Notes under the pieces: model-generated | Database searches by the model: none | What the model was told of the DNA's origin: nothing | The model's input: only the letters and a program-made list of their open reading frames with translations | In this document: one piece after another, positions 40,272-49,095 of the stretch | Numbering within the stretch: the stretch's first letter is position 1 | Layout of the letters: each line of letters begins with the position of its first letter | Source: Taeniopygia guttata | Lineage: Eukaryota > Chordata > Aves > Passeriformes > Estrildidae | Direction of reading: 5' to 3' | Assembly (NCBI RefSeq): GCF_048771995.1 | Contig: NC_133030.1 | Span: 54,840,001-54,904,000, forward strand | Length of the DNA stretch: 64,000 nt | Made by a program: the position numbers and the translations under genes

Positions 40272-41592
40272 TTACAGGACAGTGTCCTGGCTAGAACGAC
40301 CAGCTATTCCACATACTGAAAGGAGACATGCAGGAGGGGCAGCTAACACAATGAGGGTTTTGATAGAAAGCACCAAGATGTGCACGTTTATCTCTGGTTG
40401 CCTTTTCATTGTTGCTGTATGCTACTGGAAGTGACAGTAGTCCTGCTTTTGTGACTTGCAAGAAAACATCATTTATCAGCCACCTTCCTGAGTGAAGTTC
40501 TTCTGCATATTGGACCAAAAATATTTAATATGTACTTCAAGGTTCAACAGGAGGGATGTCTCCTTTGACCACATCAATGTGATATCGAAGTCAGGCAGGA
40601 AAACTACACATGAAAACCAACTTTAGGCAGGAAGAGATTTAGAGTATAGAGCATTATTTAATGTCACTACTAGTTTTATTGTCGTTCCCTCTCTTTTCCT
40701 CTGCACTCCCACAGAGCCATCAAGAAGCTTTACAACTGTTACTCAGTAAGACAGTGGCAGGAACTGAGGAGTTGTTGGGGTGTGTTTATGGGGGTAACAG
40801 AGCTGGTTGCCCACTCAATTCATAAAGTCAGGAAAAAATTCTTTGCCACTTGAACATTATTGACACTCTAAATTCCCCAAAACATATAACTCCTGTGATA
40901 CTGGAGGAGCGTAGATGGAAGATGGGAAAGAATGAGAAATGGAAGAAAGGATGCAAGTTTTCTGCTTTTTACATGAAAATAAATCAAGATATGCATTTCA
41001 TTCAGGGTCTCAATTCAGCTACATAGGGCTGGCAACATTTTCCACTAAGAATAGAGTACATGCTTATGGCACTTGTGTCATTCTTTGTGAGGCACCCAGA
41101 GCCACCCAACGCTGAGCCTTTATGACACTTGAATTAAACAACAGGCTCTCCTCCAACCCCACAAGCCGGCTGTGCAGGAAAAACACAACTTATTCAGCAA
41201 CTTAATTGCTTTGAATTCTTTGTATTATTACTTGTAACATAGTTGCTGAGATGTCAAGCGCTGGGTCACTGCCCTCCAGGGAGTAGCTTGCCCTCCACCC
41301 CGGGGCAGAGTTTGGGCACACCTGGCAGGACGGAGGGGCAGGGGGAGGCTGGGAGCCCCCGAGAGTCCCCGAGAGCGCCGGGGAGCGCCCTCAGCCCCCT
41401 CAGCCCCGGGGAGCGCCCTCAGCCCCCTCAGCCCCCTCAGCCCCGGCCCCGCCGCACCGGCCCGGCCTCGGCCCCCACGCCCCGCGCTCTCTCGCGAGAC
41501 TCGGTCGCTGTAGACGCGATGTCCTTTGGGGCACTGGCGAGGGGGAGGGCACGGGGGGAGGGAGTCAAAGCCTTGATTGATAGCGGCGTTCA

Positions 41593-41659
41593 CCAATAGA
41601 CGAGGGGAGCGGTGAGGTTTTAGCCAATAGCTTCACAGCGAGGGGAGCGGTGAGCCAAT
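41593..41659 (+). promoter_or_regulatory. EIF5: Triple CCAAT box array with 31 bp spacing
   Basis: CCAAT at 41593-41597, 41624-41628 and 41655-41659, all in the same orientation and 31 bp apart. The 16-mer CGAGGGGAGCGGTGAG occurs twice between them (41601-41616 and 41639-41654). Regular spacing of about three helical turns is a typical NF-Y arrangement. Confidence 0.75.
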
Positions 41660-41699
41660 GGCGATGGTGGGGGGCGGAGCGCAGCGCTGGCTGATTGAT

Positions 41700-41742
41700 C
41701 CCAGCTCTGGCGTTGTTCAGTCGGAGCGAGAACATTCTAGAG
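41700..41742 (+). other. EIF5: EIF5 5' UTR exon 1 (3' boundary seen)
   Basis: The exon ends at CATTCTAGAG|GTGAGTAC, a consensus donor, about 85 bp downstream of the last CCAAT box. The transcription start is not marked by a sequence that I can read, so the left boundary is approximate. Confidence 0.55.
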
Positions 41743-41910
41743 GTGAGTACGGGGCAGCCATTGCCGGGTCCCGTTCTCCGGCCCCTGCTGCCTCAGCTGC
41801 GCGCCTCTCGCCGCCTCTCCCTCCCCCCTTCCCTCTTCTCCCCCCTCCTCTTCCCTCTCCCTCACAGGTGTCGCCGCTAACGATGCTCCTGATTGTGTCT
41901 TGCCCGCAGA

Positions 41911-42102
41911 TTGCCCGGCGCCGCTCTCCCTGGTGATACCGCCCGCCCCAGGACGCCGGGACCCGGAGGCTGCGGCGTCCGCCTCCGCCTCCCTCTCCGT
42001 CTGGATATAAGCGCCCCCTCGGCCCTGTTCTCCTCTCACAATCGGCTTCGTCGCAGCCCGGGGCGAGCAGCGTTGGGTTTATGTCTTTATTGGACGAAAA
42101 CG
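41911..42102 (+). other. EIF5: EIF5 5' UTR exon 2
   Basis: Acceptor GTGTCTTGCCCGCAG and donor AACG|GTGAGT. An alternative acceptor CCCTCACAG at 41859-41867 would start the exon at 41868 and add a 17-codon uORF (ATG at 41883). The ATG at 42081 near the 3' end opens the overlapping uORF. Confidence 0.65.
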
Positions 42103-44385
42103 GTGAGTGCTAATAGTGGACTAGGGTGGGTGAGGGCAGCAGGGTAAGGGGAGCGGGGACCGGCGGGTGGTTTGGGCCGGGCTGGGGCCTCAGGCTGCCG
42201 GTGAACGGTGGAGATTCGCAGAGGTTTTGTGTAACGAAGCGTCCGGGAGTTTGACGGGAGGGGGAGGAGAAGCAACGCGGGGCGGGGGAGCAAACAACAT
42301 AAAACCGCACAACAAAATTAAACTCTGAAAGCAGTAAACCTTCATCTGTGGGGTATTGTTTGCTTTTGGGGGGGGGGGGCGGCGAGGCTTTTTTTTTTTT
42401 AATTATTTATTTATATTCGTTTCGCTGCCGCCATGCGACGAGACAAGATGGCGGCGGCGGGGCCGCGCCTCCCGCGCTGTGCCCGGCGGGGGGGGGGGGG
42501 GGGCGGCAGTGGCGCAGTTCCCACCGGGCGCGGGGGGGGGCGCTCGGCCCCGCTCCCGGGGGGCGGCTCGGGGGGGCGGCGGGGCTCCCCCGTGCCGTGC
42601 GGGGCGCATGCGCGGCCGGCGGCGGCTCCCCCGTGGCTCCCGGCGCTGAGTCAGTGTTTAATTGCTGCATTTGTGAGTCACCGCCGGCGGGGCGGGGACG
42701 CGGCGCTGTGCGGCACGGAGCCGGTGTGCCTTCCCGCTCTTTCCTCCGTGCGCGGCATATGGGGGGTGGTGCTTGGGATGAGCTGGTGTGGGGACCAGGA
42801 GAGGGAGCTTCAGCCTGCAGCGGATCAGTGCTGCGCTCTGGAAGGAGGGAAAAACGGTACGCTCCTTCTGGGAGCTCGGTCACCGAGAGAGCTGCTTCCT
42901 CAGCGTTTCTTCAGACACGTGGTCAGGTTACACGGTGGCTCTTTTTAAACATCGTGGGGAAGGAAACTGTGTGTTGTAAACGGAGTCCGCGGTGTACTTT
43001 TTGCTGTGGAAGGGTAAAATTGTATCAGGGCTAATGTAGAACACAGGGCACGTAAAGATCTGTGTTCCTAATGTGTAAAGAAGTTGTAAACCTGACCAGA
43101 GGGACTCGGATCGTGTTGCACCATAGGCACGCTCTTCCACATGAATACTAAGTAGGCTTTTTTAATGTGTCAACGCTTCTGTCATTAACGATAACAACGT
43201 GATGACGTGTCAGAATAGCCATGCTCTGTAGTCAGGGTTGCCTGTGTAGTCAACCAGTTGTGGCTTAAGTACTCTTAGATCTGATTATAGAGGCACGTGT
43301 TAATTTAAATATGTAAATACTGCTCAAAGCAACGTTAATAATAGGATTCATCCTCCTTCCCCTTCCTCCCCCTCCTCCCTTTCCCCCAAGAAAAAATCAA
43401 CTGGAAAAGCTGCTGCACTGCTCTGTACCTCTGCATTGCTAGGCTTTCTACAGTGAAGCAACTTCTGTCAGACTTTATCAGGCTTATTGTTAAGTCAGAA
43501 CTCAACAGAAGCTGCTATGAGAATCCATAAATGAGAGGGAGAATTACGTAATTTTCAACTCTTTTCCACTCCGATTCAAAAACTGGTAAGCCATGTAGAA
43601 ACTATGTTGGGCTACAGATTGCTGCTGCTCCATCTTACTTATATTCTGCAACATTTTGGAAGACTTCAGTTTGTGATAGGTTCATGATGTGGAATTTGAA
43701 ATGGATTTCCAAATATTTCTCCTGATTTCCTGTGCCCTTCAGCCTGAAACCATACCACGTGACCCTTATGGCGCAAGTCACTGGTCTGCATAGTAAATCG
43801 AGGCGTGTGCCCTTCCTTAGTGATCCCAGAACTCCTGCTGGAATTAATTGTATAAAAAAGTAGTTGTAAGCTGTTCAGTGGTTTTAGGGCAGTAAGAGAG
43901 GGTGGAAAGCTTGGTGGTGCAGTTAAAGAAAAGTTCCTTAGCAGTACAAGCCAAGGATGGATTTCAGTTCCATAGGCTGAAGAAAGGCATAGCATAACGA
44001 ATGTACTCTTCCTTTTTTTCACCCTAAATATCATCCTTTATATAGCTTTGTGGCAAGAGTGGATTGATGTACATGAAGCTAAACTTAATTTTTTTGTGTG
44101 TTAACACTTGCAGAGCTGTTGCGCAGCCACTGGTACCTGTATTGGGGAAACATAGCGTACAAGCAAGAACCTTACAGCCTCAGTGGCGAAAATTTTTTCA
44201 TGTCAGAGACCGAGAACTCTTGCAGTCGTTTATGTCATCCCGTCTTCTCCAGACAGAAGATACCAAAAAACTGCAATCAAAGATCTCTTCATCTTATTGA
44301 TAAAGCTACTAATAAGGCAAAATGTCTGTCAACGTCAACCGCAGTGTTTCAGATCAGTTCTATCGCTACAAAATGCCCCGTCTGA
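42081..44385 (+). promoter_or_regulatory. EIF5: Overlapping uORF in the EIF5 5' leader (spliced)
   Basis: Joining 42081-42102 to 44114-44385 gives an open frame of 97 codons plus stop. It starts MSLLDENELLRSHWY and ends IATKCPV. It runs 64 nt past the main ATG at 44322 in another frame, so ribosomes that use it cannot simply reinitiate at EIF5. Its start context is poor (TTTATGT: T at -3, T at +4), while the main ATG has A at -3. Known: eIF5 synthesis is autoregulated through a uORF in poor context, because eIF5 relaxes start selection. The peptide itself is probably not functional. Confidence 0.7.
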
Positions 44386-44393
44386 TTGCCAAG
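44114..44393 (+). CDS. EIF5: EIF5 exon with start codon (coding from 44322)
   Basis: Acceptor TTAACACTTGCAG and donor AAG|GTAACT. The first 208 nt are 5' leader and contain most of the overlapping uORF. Coding part is residues 1-24 ([17 protein letters not shown]...), including the GAP arginine R15. Confidence 0.95.
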
Positions 44394-47300
44394 GTAACTT
44401 CCTAAGCAGCAGCTGGAAGCAAAGCAGGGAGTGTTCTCCTGTAACTGGTTTTCCTGGGGGGGAAAGAGAGGCCACAATAATGCTTGGCCACTCAGGGCAG
44501 GGAGGGTGTGCCCTCCTTTGGTCCACACTAAGTGCATATTAGTCTTGTAAGGAGATGAACTTCAAAGCAGAATTTTGGTGTAGTTAAATGGGAAATGCAC
44601 ACTGGGTTTGGCTGTTGCAAGCATTTAACCTTAAAATATTATTTGTTTTCTTTAGGTGGAGGGCAAAGGAAATGGAATAAAGACGGTTATAGTCAACATG
44701 GTTGACGTTGCAAAGGCGCTTAATCGGCCTCCAACGTGTAAGTATCATGGAATGACACAGCATTTTGTAATGCTTTTCTCTTTGAAGTGGTAGTGTGAAT
44801 TGGCTACTAAAGCATTAATACTGTTCCTTAAAGATTTGTAAGAGAAAAATGCGATTTGTCTCAGGATTTAAAAATGGACAAAAATAAACAGTAGCCTGTT
44901 TACTTGCTGTTTAAGAATCACTACAAAGATACGAATGTGGTAATGGCTATAATTCTTCCTTTACAGATCCTACCAAATTTTTTGGTTGTGAGCTGGGAGC
45001 ACAGACCCAGTTTGATGTTAAGAATGACCGTTACATTGTCAATGGATCTCATGAGGCGAATAAGCTGCAAGACATGTTGGATGGATTCATTAAAAAATTT
45101 GTTCTCTGTCCTGAGTGTGAGAATCCTGAAACTGATCTGGTGAGTGCTCTGCCTGCATTAACAATGACACCATGGAAGCACTGTGTTAGGTGTTTGTGGT
45201 TAAAAGACTTCAGTATCTATTAACAGAAATTCAAGTACACATTTTTGCACCCTTTGGGAAGGTTTTAAATCTCTTAACAGTTCATAACTTCTGGGATAAA
45301 TTGTTACTTCTAAACTTTGTCTTTAGGGGATGATACTAAAGTATTTAAACCTCTGGCTTAAAATGTAGACATCAGGCTTTAATGCAGTTGTTCTGTAACT
45401 AGTAAATTAACTGGAGGTTATTCTCTTTGCAGCATGTCAATCCTAAGAAACAAACTATAGGTAACTCTTGCAAAGCCTGTGGCTATCGAGGCATGCTTGA
45501 CACAAACCATAAGCTCTGCACGTTCATTCTCAAAAACCCACCTGGTAAGTGCCTTTCCTTACCTCTGGGGATAAAGCGAACTTCTGTATTAGTGGTGTTA
45601 TGGAAGTAGAAAAATAAATAGCTCACATTTAATTGAAATGTAAAAAGGCACCAGTATACTCCTAGAGTGTGTTTGGGGATCGAGATTGAAGGAGCTGTGC
45701 TGGTAATGTCTTTTCTCCCTACAATGTGTCCTTCCCAAGTACAGCTGTTCGTTAAAAGTTGGATTTGCCTGTGCTGCAGGACAAAACTTACAAGGAAGGA
45801 AGGTAGTTAGCTTTAGGTCAGCATGAAATGTGAGAGCAGGAAGTAAAAAACTGTAGTAAATTAAAACTGTAATCTGTGCAAGCAACACTCTGTAGTAAGC
45901 ATCTAGTTGCCTGCTGCAATTTAAGCTTGCTAGAATAGAAAAGTCTAACCTATTCCAGGGGTCTCTGCTTTGTGAGGTCACCTGTTATATAGACTTGGAC
46001 AGTCTTGGTGACAAGCAAGACTGGCTGCAGTTGGGGGTTTCCCCACCAAGTGTACATCTTCCCTGAGTGTGTTTGGGGACGGGTACTACCCATAGCTTGC
46101 AGCTAACGACAGCATCCAAACCCGCTTGGGGATTTGGCAGAGGTGCAGGGACTTTCTAGTTTGCTCTAGTTCATAGAACAAAACATTAAAATTCACTTGC
46201 AGAAAGTGGTGACACTGGTACAGGAAAGAAAGAAAAGGAGAAGAAGAACAGAAAAGGCAAGGACAAAGAGAATGGTTCTGTGTCCAGCAATGAGACACTT
46301 CCACCCCCACCACCAGAGGAGATTACTCCTCCACAGGTTGTGGTAAGTAGAAGGGAAAGTGGGGAGATAAGGGTGTGTGTTGTGTTGCTCAGATTTAAAC
46401 CTCTGAAGTCACTGGCATTCCTTGATGGTCAACATTGCACCTAAAAGTCTTACTTTATCCAGAACTTAGTGCTGGAATAGAAGGGTCCCTGATTTTCCTC
46501 TGTAGCATCTTTATCAGCTCATTAGTACCAGAATTTATGCTCCTTGCTAAGTGAAAGCTGCCTCTCCTTTATCACTCCTTTTCAGGCACCTGTGTACTAG
46601 GTAGAATGGTTGAACTGCAGTTCAAGTAGCCCTGCAGATGGCTATAGAATTAGGTTTAGCTACCATTACTTCCTATATTTGCACTTTCTCCATGATCTTT
46701 GACTTGCAAATTTTATTCCAAACATTTCTTCAGGCTGTCAAGTCCGTATTATTTCTATCCTCATGTAATACTAAGCTTTCAGTAATATTTTGTGGCTCTC
46801 TTGTTTTGGTTTTGTATTGTAGGAGGAGGAGGATGATGATGACTGGGGTGAGGACACAACAGAAGAAGCCCAGAGGCGTAGAATGGATGAAATCAGTGAC
46901 CATGCAAAGAACCTCACACTTAGTGAAGACCTGGAAAGAACTATAGAGGAGAGAGTCAACTTACTATTTGATTTTGTAAAGGTAACTACTCTCTACTCTC
47001 TGGTTGTTGGCTTGATGTAATCGCTCAGCTGTAATTGTACAACATGTTTGTAAGGAAACCAAAAGCAACTTGCTCGAGCTCCTGCAAAGTACTGTCTCTA
47101 CCAGCAGTGGGAAAGGATGACTGCAAAGAGCGTTAATGCAGACCTCAAGTGGCATTAAAATGTTTCTCTCTATACCTGTTTCCCTCTAGAAAAAGAAGGA
47201 AGAAGGTGTCATTGATACTTCTGACAAAGACATTGTAGCAGAAGCAGAGAGACTGGATGTAAAGGCTATGGGCCCACTTGTTCTCACTGAAGTCCTTTTT

Positions 47301-48794
47301 GATGAAAAGATTCGTGAACAAATCAGAAAATACCGACGTCACTTCCTTCGTGTAAGCCATCTCTTCTGCACTCATTGTGACAACTGTTCGCAGGTTTTTG
47401 TAGCAGTTGTTTGGTACTATGGGGAAGGACTTTTTGTAGTGTTTTATTTTTAAACTTCTCCTTGGCTAGGGGGAGCTGCTGGGAAGGGATAATATGAATT
47501 ACTGTAAACTTTGCAATCTCATAGAACTGCTTCTGCTCTGTTCAGTCTGGAGAGAGGGTAAAAAAGCTCATTCGATCACTTTTGTTTTTATCACAATTCT
47601 AGTTCTGCCACAACAACAAGAAAGCTCAGAGGTACCTTCTCCATGGCTTCGAGTGTGTGGTAGCTATGCATCAGTCTCAGCTTATTTCAAAAATACCACA
47701 TATTTTGAAGGAAATGTATGACGCAGATCTTCTGGAAGAAGAAGTCATCCTTGGCTGGGCAGAAAAGGTAAAGGGCAGTTTGTAATGTACTGTAGCAATT
47801 AAATACCTGAAGGTAGCCTATTGCATCTGGCACCAAGAGGCCTCCTTCACAAAAATGGGCTGTGGAAGGCAGTGGGTGAGATTAGGGTTCCAGTTTGGGC
47901 AGTATTTGGGTACAATCTGGTGTAAACTCCTTCAGTGTTCACACAAAGTATCTGTCTTTCAGGCCTCAAAGAAATACGTTTCAAAGGACCTTGCCAAAGA
48001 AATCCGTGTCAAAGCAGAACCATTTATTAAATGGCTAAAGGAAGCTGAAGAAGAATCTTCCGGTAATGAAGAAGAGGATGAAGATGAAAACATAGAGGTA
48101 GGAAAGGCTTGCTTCCTGACAGCAGCTCCAAGGCTGCTCTGTTCCTGCATGCTGAAATCTTGTAACCTTGTCCTGGTGCACTCTGAAATGGGTTACTTGG
48201 GGCATGTTGGGAACAGGAGGAACGCTCCATTTACAATGCTTTAAGTGCTGCTAATTGTTGTCAGATATCTACATGATATCAGTGTAATGCAGTTGCACTG
48301 CATTAGACCGTGCCATTGTACAGTGACAGTAGCAGTTCATGTAGTGCAAGGTTGACAGGAGGTATCAAGCATCATGTCTGATGTTGTAGATGAGTTTGTT
48401 AGATAAGCTGATGGAAGAGTAACTGACCATTTTCCTCACAGTTCAGACCTGGATGTAATCTGTTGGTTACACTCCAGCTGGCTGTGGCTGGGAGTGTTTT
48501 TACACAGGGACTGGTTGGCTGTTCTCCCAGCATTGTATTTTTCTACTCCTGAGTAGGAGATGCTGCTTCCCCCAGATTTACATGCGCAGCTCTGCCTTAC
48601 AAAGCAGGGATTCATGGCCATGGTCAGGAGGGTGGTTGGAATTACTCCAATGTTTAGTGGCAGTAGGTGCTGTAGTTAAAGGAAGTGTCTTGTCTCCACA
48701 GGTGGTGTACTCCACAACTGCCAGTGTACCTAAAGTTGAAACTGTGAAGCCTGCAAACAATAAAGATGATGATATCGATATTGATGCCATTTAA
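44322..48794 (+). CDS. EIF5: Eukaryotic translation initiation factor 5 (eIF5)
   Basis: Ten coding exons: 44322-44393, 44656-44737, 44967-45139, 45433-45544, 46203-46342, 46823-46981, 47190-47351, 47603-47767, 47963-48097, 48702-48794. They total 1293 nt, 430 aa; human has 431. eIF5 binds eIF2-GTP-Met-tRNAi in the 43S complex and acts as its GTPase-activating protein at start-codon recognition. Seen: the catalytic Arg15, Lys33 and Lys55; a zinc finger C99-x2-C102 with C122-x2-C125; a Lys-rich linker (about 150-175); an acidic DDDDWGEDT stretch; and a C-terminal W2/HEAT domain ending in aromatic-acidic motifs and DDDIDIDAI. All phases agree and no stop or frameshift is present. A substitution (TKFFG for human TKYFG) is conservative. 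Expected ubiquitous, cytosolic expression. Confidence 0.98.
44656..44737 (+). CDS. EIF5: EIF5 coding exon 2
   Basis: Acceptor TTGTTTTCTTTAG, donor ACGT|GTAAGT. Residues 25-51 plus one base; [15 protein letters not shown] carries Lys33, one of the residues needed for GAP activity. Confidence 0.97.
44967..45139 (+). CDS. EIF5: EIF5 coding exon 3
   Basis: Acceptor CTTCCTTTACAG, donor CTG|GTGAGT. Residues 52-109; includes Lys55, [19 protein letters not shown] and the first zinc-finger pair CPEC. Confidence 0.97.
45433..45544 (+). CDS. EIF5: EIF5 coding exon 4
   Basis: Acceptor TTCTCTTTGCAG, donor CCTG|GTAAGT. Residues 110-146 plus one base; supplies the second zinc-finger pair CKAC and [11 protein letters not shown]. 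Confidence 0.97.
45880..46004 (+). ncRNA. SNORA28: H/ACA box snoRNA, SNORA28-like
   Basis: Lies in the EIF5 intron 45545-46202. Starts AAGCAACACTCTG, the 5' end I recall for human SNORA28, which is also an EIF5-intron snoRNA. Structure seen: hairpin 1 closed by AGCAA/TTGCT with inner TGTAG/CTGCA pairing; H box AGAATA; hairpin 2 closed by the perfect 7 bp AAGTCTA/TAGACTT with inner CAGG/CCTG; and an ACA box at 45999-46001, three bases from the end. Length about 125 nt, normal for the class. Such RNAs guide pseudouridylation (of 18S rRNA in the human case) and are processed from the spliced intron. Confidence 0.85.
46203..46342 (+). CDS. EIF5: EIF5 coding exon 5
   Basis: Acceptor AAATTCACTTGCAG, donor GTG|GTAAGT. 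Residues 147-193; a Lys-rich linker ([17 protein letters not shown]) followed by Pro/Glu-rich sequence. The most variable part of the protein. Confidence 0.97.
46823..46981 (+). CDS. EIF5: EIF5 coding exon 6
   Basis: Acceptor TTTTGTATTGTAG, donor AAG|GTAACT. Residues 194-246; acidic [16 protein letters not shown] region and the start of the C-terminal domain. Confidence 0.97.
47190..47351 (+). CDS. EIF5: EIF5 coding exon 7
   Basis: Acceptor GTTTCCCTCTAG, donor CGT|GTAAGC. Residues 247-300, first helices of the W2/HEAT domain ([19 protein letters not shown]). Confidence 0.97.
47603..47767 (+). CDS. EIF5: EIF5 coding exon 8
   Basis: Acceptor TCACAATTCTAG, donor AAG|GTAAAG. Residues 301-355; [20 protein letters not shown] and [13 protein letters not shown], the first aromatic-acidic box, which binds eIF2beta and eIF3c. 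Confidence 0.97.
47963..48097 (+). CDS. EIF5: EIF5 coding exon 9
   Basis: Acceptor GTATCTGTCTTTCAG, donor GAG|GTAGGA. Residues 356-400; [16 protein letters not shown] is the second aromatic-acidic box, followed by an acidic run. Confidence 0.97.
48285..48305. other. Perfect 9 bp hairpin in the last EIF5 intron
   Basis: TAATGCAGT-TGC-ACTGCATTA. It sits in a 604 nt intron, long for this gene. No H/ACA or C/D boxes could be fitted around it. Confidence 0.6.
48702..48794 (+). CDS. EIF5: EIF5 last coding exon
   Basis: Acceptor CTTGTCTCCACAG. Residues 401-430 and TAA stop; ends [10 protein letters not shown] as in human eIF5. Confidence 0.97.
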   Translation: MVYSTTASVPKVETVKPANNKDDDIDIDAI

Positions 48795-49095
48795 AGTGAT
48801 GCAACGTAGCTTCCAGCATAGTAATGCAAACTTCTCTGCATTTTCTGCCAGAAGTGTGACTTGTATGTGCACAAGCTGAAATGGCTTAACATCCTGCTAC
48901 TTTGTACTCTAAAAAATGTATCTTTTTACTGTGACTGGTCTTGTGTAACTAAGCCTAATACCAAGGAGTCAGCACGTCGGTGAACTGATCGAGTTTGCAA
49001 CTGGCATGTTCTATTTTGTTTTTCTAACTTGTGTTGGACACATACTTGGAGCACATTTATACAGTTGTGGAAATAAAGGATTTGGTTTTGGTCAA
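48795..49095 (+). terminator. EIF5: EIF5 3' UTR and poly(A) signal
   Basis: AATAAA at 49072-49077, about 280 nt after the stop, followed by a GT-rich stretch (TTTGGTTTTGGTC), as expected for cleavage near 49095. A further AATAAA at 50143 could serve a longer isoform. Confidence 0.85.

Larger units (their letters stand above)
16496..41269. other. 25 kb gene-poor interval between TNFAIP2-like and EIF5
   Basis: No open frame here combines splice sites, phase and family similarity. The 5' UTR and promoter of the TNFAIP2-like gene should lie at its left end but were not identified. Supported contents are a CR1 fragment near 26.7 kb, a probable LTR scrap near 35.1 kb, a CR1 fragment near 40.2 kb, an AT-rich tract near 22.6 kb and small repeats. 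In human, a non-coding RNA locus lies between these genes; I see no way to call one here from sequence alone. Confidence 0.6.
41270..42760 (+). promoter_or_regulatory. EIF5: EIF5 CpG-island promoter
   Basis: Sharp switch to GC-rich, CpG-dense sequence after AT-rich DNA. Contains three CCAAT boxes (41593, 41624, 41655), the palindrome TCTCGCGAGA (41490-41499), first-exon donor GAG|GTGAGT at 41743, a YY1-type site CAAGATGGCGGC (42444-42455), a perfect NRF1 site GCGCATGCGC (42604-42613) and two TGAGTCA AP-1/MARE-like sites (42648 and 42674). No clear TATA box. This is a housekeeping-type promoter. The sites downstream of 42103 suggest a second start region inside intron 1. Confidence 0.85.

Noticed and set aside
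42348..43034. 228-residue plus-strand open frame in the CpG island, and overlapping frames on both strands
   Set aside because: Gly/Arg/Ala-rich because of GC content and G runs; it lies in EIF5 intron 1 with no family similarity.
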